Part shown: positions 30,953-38,974 of the stretch, piece after piece
Numbering within the stretch: the stretch's first letter is position 1
How the letters are laid out: each line of letters begins with the position of its first letter
Notes under the pieces: generated by a model
What the model saw: the letters and a program-made list of their open reading frames with translations, nothing else
Databases searched by the model: none
What the model was told of the DNA's origin: nothing
Assembly (NCBI GenBank): GCA_963767285.1
Contig: CAVYDJ010000002.1
Coordinates: 434,001 to 498,000 of the forward strand
Direction of reading: 5' to 3'
Source of the DNA: WHSW01 sp963767285
Lineage (GTDB): Bacteria; Actinomycetota; Thermoleophilia; Solirubrobacterales; 70-9
DNA length: 64,000 nt
Program-made: the position numbers and the translations under genes

Positions 30953-32080
30953 CTAACTGCCGCCGGTATAGGAGACGAACGCGTCCCAGGACGGTTTCGG
31001 GGCGTCCAGCGACTCCTCCTCGAACAGGCCCGAGCCGGGGCACCACTCGCACTGGTTCGGGTCGCTCGTGTCGCGCCACGAGTACCAGGTCACGCCCCTG
31101 ATGTTCCAGTCGGCGCGGCGCGCGAGGAAGAAGTCGAACGCCTCGGTCAGCTGCTCTGCTTGCCCGTCGGGACCGCGCAGCAGCGGGTTCTTGCCCTCGT
31201 CGGATGAGGCCCCGACCTCGGTGATCCACATCCCGACCTCGTCGTCTCCGGCCTGCTCGACCACGCCGTGCAGCTTCGCGACCTGAGCCTCGATCTTCGT
31301 CTGGTGAGCCGCGTACGGATGCGCGGCGATCGAGTCGAACGAAGAGCCCGCCTCGTCGATCTCGTACAGGTCGCGCAGGAAGGCCCAGGCCGTCTGGCCG
31401 GGCGGCTTGCCGCCGTACGGGGTTCCGAACATGCCACCGAGGATCACCTCGGCGCCGGGGTCGCGCGAGCGGATCGCCTCCGCGGCGGTGGCCATCACCT
31501 TCTCGTACGCCGCCGGGTCGACCTCCGGCTGATAGAAGGTCGGCGAGTTCTGTTCGTTCCAGATCTGCCAGCTGGTGATCGGCATATCGTCGAGCTCGGG
31601 ATGCTCGGCCCAGATCGCGCCCTCCGGGCCGTAGCGCTCGACGGTCCGTTCGATGAAGTCCTTCCAGGCGGCGAGCGCCGCGGGGGACCGGGGACCGTAG
31701 GCGGCGCAGTCGGGGTCGCACTCGTAGCCGTCGAGCCCCTCGGCGACGTAGGTCGGCGTCCCGTAGATCGTCGGCAGGACCTGGATGCCGCGCGCCGCGG
31801 CGCCGAGCACGATCGTGTCGACGTAGGCGAAGTTGAGGTCGTCCTTCTCCGGCGTGGTGTCGACCCCGGCCCAGGGGACGACGAGCCGGATCGTCCCGAC
31901 CTCGCCCTGGTCCATCCGCGACAGGTCCTCCTCGCCGATTCCCGCCTGCGGGACGACACCGAAGAATCCGGTCGGGACTTCGGCGGCGGCCGGCTCGGGA
32001 TCGGAGTCGGCGCTGCCGCACCCACCCGTTCCGAGCGCGAGCGCCGCAAGCGCCGCGATGCCGAGCATGAGTCTGCGCAT
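30953..32080 (-). CDS. GH39-like glycoside hydrolase, lipoprotein, tandem copy 4
   Basis: 375 residues. The N-terminus MRRLMLGIAALAALALGTGGC ends in a lipobox-like cysteine at 21, so this copy may be membrane-anchored. Acid/base E176 (WQIWNEQNSPTFY) and nucleophile E288 (MWITEVGASS) are present, with AAHPYAAH between them. Cysteine pairs are YECDPDC (C121/C125) and CEWC (C344/C347). It is the last gene of a five-gene minus-strand operon, starting five bases behind copy 3. The activity is inferred from clan GH-A motifs; the substrate is unknown. Confidence 0.82.
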   Translation of the reverse strand: MRRLMLGIAALAALALGTGGCGSADSDPEPAAAEVPTGFFGVVPQAGIGEEDLSRMDQGEVGTIRLVVPWAGVDTTPEKDDLNFAYVDTIVLGAAARGIQVLPTIYGTPTYVAEGLDGYECDPDCAAYGPRSPAALAAWKDFIERTVERYGPEGAIWAEHPELDDMPITSWQIWNEQNSPTFYQPEVDPAAYEKVMATAAEAIRSRDPGAEVILGGMFGTPYGGKPPGQTAWAFLRDLYEIDEAGSSFDSIAAHPYAAHQTKIEAQVAKLHGVVEQAGDDEVGMWITEVGASSDEGKNPLLRGPDGQAEQLTEAFDFFLARRADWNIRGVTWYSWRDTSDPNQCEWCPGSGLFEEESLDAPKPSWDAFVSYTGGS

Positions 32081-32085
32081 CGCGC

Positions 32086-33216
32086 TCAGCTACCGCCGGT
32101 GAAGGTCATCAGCGCGCGCCACGCCGGTTTCGGGGTCAACGCGTCGGCGGCGAACAGGCCGGCCTTGCCGCACCACTGGCAGATCGGCTCGCCCCCCAGG
32201 TCGCGCCAGGCGAACCAGGTCACGTTGCGGATGTCGAAGGCGGCCTGGTGGCCGATCAGGTAGCGCATCGTCTCGCCGAGCCTGGCGGCCTGGCCGGCCT
32301 TGCCGCGCTCCAGCGGGTTGTCGCCGGTGCCCGAGGACCAGCCGACCTCGGTCACCCACATCCCCGCCGAGTCGCGGGCACGGACGACCTCTTTATGCAT
32401 CAGCTTCACCTGCTCGATCACCTTCGTCAGCCGGGCAGCGTACGGGTGGACGGCGACGCCGTCGAAGTGCCCGGCAATCCCCGGTACCCGGTACAGACGG
32501 CGCAAATAGTTCCACGCGAACAACTTCGGCTCGTCCACGCCTCCAGGGGTGCCGAACATACCGCCGAGCAGGATTGTCGCGTTCGGGTCGACCGCCCGGA
32601 TCGCCTGTGCCCCGGCCGCGACCAGGTTCGCGTACGCGTTGACGTCGACCTTGGGCTGGTAGAAGCTCTCCGAGTTCTGCTCGTTCCACAGCTGCCAGTC
32701 GGTCATCGGGACCACGGGCAGGTCAGGATGGGCCAGCCAGAACTCCCCGTCCGGCCCGTAGCGCCGGACCGCCTCGGTCAGGAAGCGCTGCCACTCCGCC
32801 AGCGCCGCCGGGGTCCTGGGTGCGAACAGGAGGCAGTCCTCCGGCGCGCAGGTGCGGCCCTCGAGCCCGTTCACGATCCAGGTCGGCGTCCCGAACACGA
32901 ACGGCAGGATCGTGATCCGCTGCGCGGCCGCGGCGCCGACGAGGGCGTCGATCTGCGCCCAGTTGCTGTCGCCGGGTGCGCTGGTCGGGTCGACCCCGGC
33001 CCAGTTGATGAACGTCCTGACGGTCCCGACGCGTCCCTGGGCGAGGCGCTCGAGGTCGCTCGGCGCCAGGGTGTTCTGCGGCGCCACTCCGAAGAAGTCA
33101 GGGGGGACGACCGCGGTGCCCTGAGCACCTGCGCTCGGAGCCGCCGCCAGGCCGATGCAGGTCGCCGCCGCGAGCGAGGCGAGGAGCCTTCGGGCCGTCG
33201 CGGGCTCAGCGCGCAC
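32086..33216 (-). CDS. GH39-like glycoside hydrolase, secreted, tandem copy 3
   Basis: 376 residues from a GTG that overlaps the end of copy 2 by 11 bases. The signal peptide runs to about residue 31 (AAAPSAGAQG). Acid/base E179 (WQLWNEQNSESFY), VAVHPYAAR, and nucleophile E290 (MWVTEVGWSSG) are in place. Cysteine pairs are RTCAPEDC (C123/C128) and CQWC (C346/C349). It retains the same ILLGGMFGTPGG segment as its neighbours, so the copies share one fold and probably related substrates. Confidence 0.82.
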   Translation of the reverse strand: MRAEPATARRLLASLAAATCIGLAAAPSAGAQGTAVVPPDFFGVAPQNTLAPSDLERLAQGRVGTVRTFINWAGVDPTSAPGDSNWAQIDALVGAAAAQRITILPFVFGTPTWIVNGLEGRTCAPEDCLLFAPRTPAALAEWQRFLTEAVRRYGPDGEFWLAHPDLPVVPMTDWQLWNEQNSESFYQPKVDVNAYANLVAAGAQAIRAVDPNATILLGGMFGTPGGVDEPKLFAWNYLRRLYRVPGIAGHFDGVAVHPYAARLTKVIEQVKLMHKEVVRARDSAGMWVTEVGWSSGTGDNPLERGKAGQAARLGETMRYLIGHQAAFDIRNVTWFAWRDLGGEPICQWCGKAGLFAADALTPKPAWRALMTFTGGS

Positions 33217-34315
33217 CGGTGAGCTCCATGAACTCGTCCATCGCCGGCTTCGCCGAGCGGTCCTCGTTCAGCAGGCCGGATTGCGGACACCATTCGCATA
33301 GTCCGGCCCCGGTCGCCGAGCTGTCGCGCCACGAGTACCAGGTCACGTTCTTGAGTTCGAGCCGGTGGCGCTGCCGGATCAGATACCGGAACGACTGCGC
33401 GAGCCGCCTCGCCTGCCCGGCGGGGCCGCGGTTGAGCGGGTGAGGCTCGCCGCCCGATGCCCAGCCGAGCTCCGTGACCCAGAGCTCGGACCGCTCGTCC
33501 CCGGCCTTGACCATCCGCCCGCGCAGGCGTTCGATCTGAGCGCGGACGTCGGCGAACCGCGCCGCGTACGGGTGCGCCGCGACGGCCTCGAAGTCCTGCC
33601 GCGCCCCGGGCCGCCGGTAGAGTCGTGCCAGGAACTCCCAGGCCGCGATTCCAGGCTTCTGGCCGCCGAACGGAGTGCCGAACATCCCGCCGAGGATGAC
33701 GGTGGCGCCGGAGTCGCGGTCGGTGATCGCTTCGTGGGCGGCCTCCAGCAGCCTCGCGTAGCCCTTTACGTCGGGCTTCGGCCTCCAGTAGGTGGGCGAG
33801 TTCATCTCGTTCCAGATCTGCCAGTCGCGGATCGGCAATCGTGGCAGTGTGGGGTGTGAGCTCCAGAACGTGCCGCTGGGTCCGTAGCGGTCGACCGCGG
33901 CGGCGAGGAAGGCGCGCCAGGCGGCGAGGGCCCGGGGGCCCTGCGGGGCGCTGGGCCGGTCGCCGGCCCGCAGACCGCCGCGATCGAGCGCCAGCGCCCA
34001 CTCCGGGGCGCCCAGTGCGAACGGCAGCGCCCGCACCCCGTTCGCGGCCGCGCCGGCCACGACCGGGTCCACCGACGACCAGTCGTATTCGCCGTCCGGA
34101 CCGGGCTCGATCGCGGCCCAGGAGAGCTGGAAGCGCAACGTGCCGATCCCGGCTTCGCGCATCCGGCCGTAGTCGACCGGGTCGAGGGCCGACTGCGGGT
34201 CGACGCCGAAGAACGGCCTCGGCGGCGGTGCGGCGGTGGGGGCGGGAGCAGGCGGGATCAGCGCCAGGGCGAGCGAGCCGGCCAGGCTGCCCGCCGTCAG
34301 GCACCGCACGATCAT
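33206..34315 (-). CDS. GH39-like glycoside hydrolase, secreted, tandem copy 2
   Basis: About 369 residues from ATG at 34315, which overlaps the stop of copy 1 as ATGA; this also gives a signal peptide (MIVRCLTAGSLAGSLALALI). Acid/base E170 lies in WQIWNEMN (Met replaces Gln), and the nucleophile is E281 (LWVTELGWASGGEPHP). CEWC (C339/C342) is kept, but the first cysteine pair of the other copies is absent (DRGGLRAGDR). The frame is open further upstream, but that part is coding in copy 1. Confidence 0.82.
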   Translation of the reverse strand: MIVRCLTAGSLAGSLALALIPPAPAPTAAPPPRPFFGVDPQSALDPVDYGRMREAGIGTLRFQLSWAAIEPGPDGEYDWSSVDPVVAGAAANGVRALPFALGAPEWALALDRGGLRAGDRPSAPQGPRALAAWRAFLAAAVDRYGPSGTFWSSHPTLPRLPIRDWQIWNEMNSPTYWRPKPDVKGYARLLEAAHEAITDRDSGATVILGGMFGTPFGGQKPGIAAWEFLARLYRRPGARQDFEAVAAHPYAARFADVRAQIERLRGRMVKAGDERSELWVTELGWASGGEPHPLNRGPAGQARRLAQSFRYLIRQRHRLELKNVTWYSWRDSSATGAGLCEWCPQSGLLNEDRSAKPAMDEFMELTGAR

Positions 34316-35607
34316 CCGCGCGCGACTCGGACGAACGCCTCCCAGGCCGGCTTCGGCTCGCCGTTCTTGGTCCTCAGGCCCGCGTGACCGCACCAGTCGC
34401 AGATCGTCTCACCGCCCTTCTTGTCGCGCCACGAGTACCAGAACACACCGCGGAGCTTGAGGGTGCGCGCCTTGCGCTTGTACTCCGACAGCGCCCGCGC
34501 GAGGACCCGCGCCTGGCCGTTGAGGCCCTTGACGTAGGGATTGTCGCCCGGTCCGCGCGCCGCCCAGCCAACCTCGGTGACCCACATCCCGGCTCTCCGG
34601 TCGCCCTGGCGGACCAGCAGGCGGCGGGCGCTGCGCAGCTGTGCGACCGAGAGCTCCGCGTTGTTGGCGTACGGGTGGATGGCGATCGAATCGAAGTCCT
34701 CGGCGGCGCCGAGCGCGTAGAGCTTCGTCAGGTAGTCCCTCGTGGTCGTAACCACCTCGCGGGCCGAATAGGGACCCCACATGCCGCCGAGCACGATCTC
34801 GGCGGCCGGGTCGACCGAGCGAATCCCGGCGGCGGCGGCCTTCAGCACCGCCGCGTACTTCGGAACGTCGACCTTGGGGGCAAAGTACTTCGGCGAGTTC
34901 TGCTCGTTCCAGATCTGCCAGACGACGATCGGGCTCGGCTCGGTGCAGCCGCACGGCGGCTCGGTCGGCAGCGGCTCGGGGAACGGCGGCACCGGCGGCG
35001 GGGTGGGCGGCGGCTCCGGGATGCAGAGTTCCGGCGCGACGTCGCAGCTGGGCGTCTCGCCGTACGGATCGTCGGCCAGCCGGACGCCAGGAGGCACCGG
35101 GATCGGCGTCTCCCAGAACGAGCCGCCCGGGCCATACCGAGCCGCGGCGGCCGCGGCGAAGGCGCCGAAGGCGTCGCGAGTCGTATCGGTCTGCGGTGGG
35201 TAGACCACGCAGGCCTCGCCAGAGCAGTCGCGACCGTCCAGCTTCGCCGCCCACTCGGGCGTCCCGTAGAGGAAGACGAACGGCTGGATGCCGCGGTTGG
35301 TCGTCTCGCGGATCAGCGGGTCGGTCTGACTCCAGTCGTAGGTTCCGCGCTGCCGTTCGACGGCGGCCCAGGAGAGGATCGTCCGGAGGCCGCCGATCCC
35401 GCCCGACGGCATCAGGTCGAGGTCCTCGGCCGGGGGCAGACCGCCGTCCTGCGGCACGATCCCGAACACCGGTTGCGCCGCGGCGGCGTCCGTGGGCGCC
35501 GCGAAGACGGCGACGATCGTCAGGGCCGCAGCGCCGATCGCCGCCAGGCGCCGGTGGGCCGGGATCGACGGTGAGTCGTGAATGTTCCCCGAGGCGGCGG
35601 GCCGCAC
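34312..35607 (-). CDS. GH39-like glycoside hydrolase, secreted, tandem copy 1, with proline-rich insertion
   Basis: 431 residues from GTG at 35607, four bases after the stop of the preceding small gene. The signal peptide core is LAAIGAAALTIVAVFAA. Acid/base E235 (WQIWNEQNSPKYF) and nucleophile E345 (MWVTEVGWAARG) are intact, as are RDCSGEAC (C128/C133) and CDWC (C403/C406). A Pro-rich, Cys-containing insertion (about 180-221; PEPPPTPPPVPPFPEPLP) interrupts the barrel just before the acid/base strand and is missing from all other copies. Confidence 0.8.
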   Translation of the reverse strand: MRPAASGNIHDSPSIPAHRRLAAIGAAALTIVAVFAAPTDAAAAQPVFGIVPQDGGLPPAEDLDLMPSGGIGGLRTILSWAAVERQRGTYDWSQTDPLIRETTNRGIQPFVFLYGTPEWAAKLDGRDCSGEACVVYPPQTDTTRDAFGAFAAAAAARYGPGGSFWETPIPVPPGVRLADDPYGETPSCDVAPELCIPEPPPTPPPVPPFPEPLPTEPPCGCTEPSPIVVWQIWNEQNSPKYFAPKVDVPKYAAVLKAAAAGIRSVDPAAEIVLGGMWGPYSAREVVTTTRDYLTKLYALGAAEDFDSIAIHPYANNAELSVAQLRSARRLLVRQGDRRAGMWVTEVGWAARGPGDNPYVKGLNGQARVLARALSEYKRKARTLKLRGVFWYSWRDKKGGETICDWCGHAGLRTKNGEPKPAWEAFVRVARG

Positions 35608-35611
35608 CGCC

Positions 35612-35959
35612 CTATTGTGTCTCGCTTGCGGCCTCCGGCGCGCCAGGTCCGACCTTCCCCGTCCGCTCGCCGGGGCGCTCACGCAGGCGCCAGACCGCAA
35701 CACCGGCGCACAATGCCGCGACCGCCGCGAGCCCGATGAGGACGATCGGAGTGCCGCTGCCGCCGTCGGAGGTAGTGCCGCCGGGATCCTGGGCGCTGCC
35801 GCCCTGCCCGCCGCCGTTGCCGCCGATCGGGCCAAGTTCGTACTCCTGCTGCGCGGCAGCCTGGGCGCCCGCGAACGCCGGCGCCAGCGCCCCCGCCACG
35901 AGGGCGGCGAGCACGCAGCCGATTGCGAGCACGGTCCTAGACTTCCTGCCTTGCGTCAT
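35612..35959 (-). CDS. Small exported Gly-rich protein with C-terminal membrane helix
   Basis: 115 residues. A signal peptide (SRTVLAIGCVLAALVAGALAP) is followed by QQEYELGPIGGNGGGQGG, a low-complexity Gly/Ser/Thr stretch, and a C-terminal helix (TPIVLIGLAAVAALCAGVAVW) with a basic RLRERPGERTGK stop-transfer. No LPxTG motif is seen. AAGGA lies about 12 bases before the ATG at 35959. It heads the operon of four GH39-like genes, suggesting a surface-display or complex-forming partner for them. Confidence 0.65.
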   Translation of the reverse strand: MTQGRKSRTVLAIGCVLAALVAGALAPAFAGAQAAAQQEYELGPIGGNGGGQGGSAQDPGGTTSDGGSGTPIVLIGLAAVAALCAGVAVWRLRERPGERTGKVGPGAPEAASETQ

Positions 35960-36019
35960 CCGTAGTTCAGTCCTTCTAAAGGGGTGGGGGCCCGAGCAGG
36001 GTACAGAGTGGGGCCGACA

Positions 36020-37957
36020 ATGAGTGCCATCCGACGTCTCGAGCTGAAACACGTGATCACGGGCGCGGTTGCGGCCGGCGGCGTCGTGTTGGCGCTGGCC
36101 GGAGGTGGCTTCGGGCCCACCGCGTTCGCGGCCGCGGGCCTCGTCGTCTGGGCGCTCGTCCTGGTCGGGCTCGCCACCGGGATCGTGCCGCGCTCCGAGC
36201 CACCGTCAGCCGCCGTTCTCGCCGGCCTGGCGCTCGCCGGGCTCGCCGCGCTGACGGCGCTCTCGCTCGCCTGGGCGAGCGATGACGGCAACGGCTTCGA
36301 GGACGTGGTCAGGACGCTCGCCTACCTCGGCCTCTTCGTGGTCGTCGTGCTGGCGTCGAAACGCGGCGAGGCGCGCCCGTGGCTCGCCGGGCTGGCGATC
36401 GGGACGACGGCGGTGGGCGCGATCGCGCTGCTCGGGCGCTTCGAGCCCTCGTGGTTCGGCAGCCCCGACGCCGACCTAGCCGAAAGCCTGCCGGCCGTCC
36501 TCGGCCGGCTCACCTACCCGATCGGATACTGGAACGGCCTTGCGGCGGTGATGGCGGCGGCAATCGTGCTGCTGGGGTGGTTCTCGGCCAGCTCGCCGTC
36601 ACGGCACCTGCGCTCGGCGGCGGTCGCGGCGATGCCCGCAATCCTCCTGGCGCTCTGGATCACCGACTCGCGGGGAGGAATCATCGCGGCCGCGCTCGCG
36701 ATCAGCGTTCTGCTGCTCACCGGTCCGCTGCGCTCCCGCCTGGTCGCCAACCTCTTTTTCGGCGCGCTCGCCGCGGCGATCCTGATCGCGATCGCCGAGA
36801 CGCGCGACGAGCTGCTCAACCAGCCCGCCACGCAGGCGGCGATCGATCAGGGCGACGCGATGCTGGCCCTTACCGTCCTGGTCGTGGCCGCGACCTGGGC
36901 GGTCCGCTACGGGATCGACCGCTGGGTCCAGGACCTGCGGATCTCCGCGCGCGCCGGCCGGATCGAGATTGCGGTCGCGGTCGTCGCGGTCCTGGTCGTG
37001 GTCGTTGCGGCCGACCCGGTCCAGCAGTGGAACGACTTCAAGGCGGTGCCGACCGGCGAGGATGTGGCGAGCGGCAACGTCGGCCTGCTGCGTGGCGGCG
37101 GCAGCGGCCGCTACCAGTTCTGGGAGACCGCGGTCGACGCCTTTGCCAGCGCCCCGGTCGGCGGCGTCGGGGCCAGCGACTACACGCCGTACTGGTTCGA
37201 GAATCGCGCTGTACCGATTCCCGCCACCCGGGCCCACTCGGCGGTGTTCGAGACTCTCGCCGAGCTCGGGATCGCCGGGCTCTGCCTGCTGTTGGGGTTC
37301 TTCGCCTGCGCCGCGGTCGGTGCGATCAAGCGGCTACGGCCCCCGGAGCGGATCGTCGAGGCGGGTCCGGCGCTGGCGCTGCTGGTGATCGGCTTCGCGG
37401 CCGCTGCGGTCGACTGGACCTGGGATCTGCCCGCGGTCTTCGGAGTCACGATCGTCGCCGCGGCTCTGCTGACCGGCCCGGCGACGCTGCCCGGCCCCGA
37501 CGGCGGGCCGGCGCCGGGGCGGTGGGCGGTCCGCAGCCGCCGCCGCTTCGCGGCCGGGATCGTCCTGCTGCTGGTCGCCTGGATCTCGATCTGCGGCTCA
37601 GCGCTGCTGTTGCTGTCGGCGAACTCGCTCGACTCGGCTCGTGGCGCCGCCGACGACAACGACATCGAGGTGGCGCTGGATTCGGCCAACGACGCGATCG
37701 ACCTCCAGCCGTGGGCGGCCGAGCCGCGCACGGAGCTGGCGCTCGTCTACGAGCAGGCCGGCGACTACGAGCGGGCCGCCGAGGCGATCGACGAGGCGAT
37801 CGAGCGATCGCCCGACGACTATCGCCTGCGCCTGCTGGCCGCGCGGATCGCCGGCGAGGACGGCGACCAGGCAGCGGCGGAGGCGGCCCTGTTCGAGGCC
37901 CACCGGCTCAACCCCCGCGATCCCGGGATCCTGGCGACGATCGAGGAGGTCGGCTGA
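36020..37957 (+). CDS. O-antigen ligase/polymerase-family membrane protein with C-terminal TPR
   Basis: 645 residues with about twelve membrane helices, a large external loop, and the Wzy_C-type segment GGGSGRYQFWETAVDAFASAP...VGGVGASDY (split here for length), followed by ATRAHSAVFETLAELG. The cytoplasmic or external tail after the last helix (about 535 on) carries two TPR-like repeats (DNDIEVALDSANDAIDLQP; ERAAEAIDEAIERSP). Such proteins transfer or polymerise lipid-linked oligosaccharides. It diverges from the GH39-like operon, linking the hydrolases to glycan assembly. Confidence 0.85.
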   Translation: MSAIRRLELKHVITGAVAAGGVVLALAGGGFGPTAFAAAGLVVWALVLVGLATGIVPRSEPPSAAVLAGLALAGLAALTALSLAWASDDGNGFEDVVRTLAYLGLFVVVVLASKRGEARPWLAGLAIGTTAVGAIALLGRFEPSWFGSPDADLAESLPAVLGRLTYPIGYWNGLAAVMAAAIVLLGWFSASSPSRHLRSAAVAAMPAILLALWITDSRGGIIAAALAISVLLLTGPLRSRLVANLFFGALAAAILIAIAETRDELLNQPATQAAIDQGDAMLALTVLVVAATWAVRYGIDRWVQDLRISARAGRIEIAVAVVAVLVVVVAADPVQQWNDFKAVPTGEDVASGNVGLLRGGGSGRYQFWETAVDAFASAPVGGVGASDYTPYWFENRAVPIPATRAHSAVFETLAELGIAGLCLLLGFFACAAVGAIKRLRPPERIVEAGPALALLVIGFAAAAVDWTWDLPAVFGVTIVAAALLTGPATLPGPDGGPAPGRWAVRSRRRFAAGIVLLLVAWISICGSALLLLSANSLDSARGAADDNDIEVALDSANDAIDLQPWAAEPRTELALVYEQAGDYERAAEAIDEAIERSPDDYRLRLLAARIAGEDGDQAAAEAALFEAHRLNPRDPGILATIEEVG

Positions 37958-37961
37958 GCGC

Positions 37962-38873
37962 TCAGTCCTCGGCCTCGATCTCAGGCTCGAGCGGCAGCCG
38001 CTCCGCCAGCCAGCGGTAGCGCTCGCTCTGCGGATCGAACGGGGGCTCGACCTTTGCGAGCGCGTCGGGGATGTGAAACCAGAGCCGGTAATGGACGTGG
38101 ACGAGCTCGGCGAGGTCGAGTTCGATTGCCTCGGCGGTCAGCGACGGCCGGTGGCGAAGCGGGTAGTTGTAGGCGTCAGAGAGGATCCGCACCCGGTCGT
38201 GGTGGTCGGTGGCGACCATCGCCCAGCTGATCTGGTCCATGAACTGGGGCCAGCGGTCGTCGACCAGGTTGGCCTCGTAGAGCCGCTCCAGGGTGGGCAT
38301 CCAGGCGCCGAACAGGCCGGCGCTGCGGCGGGCCGCGATCAGGCCGCTGTTCCAGTACGCGCGAATCTCCATCTGCCCGACGGTGGTTCGCACGAAGGGG
38401 CGGTTCTCGACCCCGAGCGCCTCGTACATCTTCCGCCAGTAGGGCTCGCCCTTGCCCTTGCCCCGCGAGCCGGCGATCCGGCGGTCAACGGGCCGCATCG
38501 CCGCGACCCAGTCGCCCTCGGCGAGCTCCGCGGGCTCGCCCATGAAGACGCAGTCGGTGTCGGTGAAGACCAGGGTCTCGTGCTCGAGCTCGCGCTCGGC
38601 CCAGGCGCAGACCGGGATCTTGTTGAAGGTCGGGTTGTCGGCGAACCGGTCGACCAGCGGCTCGTCGATCAGCGTGCAGCCGAGCTCGGTGAGGCGAGCC
38701 ACGGTCTCGCTCGTCGGCTGGAACTCGGGCCGTGGGGCGAAGGCGTAGAGCGGCGATTCCGCGCACGACCCGCCCCAGGCGCGCAGGCTCTCGGCCAGCA
38801 GGATCGCCTCGCTCTCGAGCCGGCCGTGCTCGACGCAGAACAGGAACGCGGGAGGATCGGAAGCCTGATTCAC
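37962..38873 (-). CDS. Glycosyltransferase-like protein with DxD motif
   Basis: 303 residues from a GTG (NQASDPPAFLFCVEHGRLESEA). The nucleotide-sugar motif is ETLVFTDTDCVFMGEP (DxD), preceded by NPTFNKIPVCAW and followed by RAYWNSGLIAARR and MDQISWAMVATDH, an arrangement resembling GT8-like or nucleotide-diphospho-sugar transferases. HVHYRLWFHIPDAL near the end is likely a metal or acceptor contact. The family is not certain. It converges on the ligase gene with four bases between them. Confidence 0.68.
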   Translation of the reverse strand: MNQASDPPAFLFCVEHGRLESEAILLAESLRAWGGSCAESPLYAFAPRPEFQPTSETVARLTELGCTLIDEPLVDRFADNPTFNKIPVCAWAERELEHETLVFTDTDCVFMGEPAELAEGDWVAAMRPVDRRIAGSRGKGKGEPYWRKMYEALGVENRPFVRTTVGQMEIRAYWNSGLIAARRSAGLFGAWMPTLERLYEANLVDDRWPQFMDQISWAMVATDHHDRVRILSDAYNYPLRHRPSLTAEAIELDLAELVHVHYRLWFHIPDALAKVEPPFDPQSERYRWLAERLPLEPEIEAED

Positions 38874-38961
38874 GGGCGCAGGAGGGTAGAGCCCGCCGAA
38901 TTCAGGTGCGATGGCGCGCCCGGAACCGCGCCCCAACGCGCCTTTTCGGCCCGCGCCGGGT

Positions 38962-38967
38962 TAGTCT
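38962..38967 (+). promoter_or_regulatory. -10 element of leaderless sugar-transferase gene
   Basis: TAGTCT is followed by seven bases and the ATG at 38975. Confidence 0.5.
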
Positions 38968-38974
38968 TGGTGTG

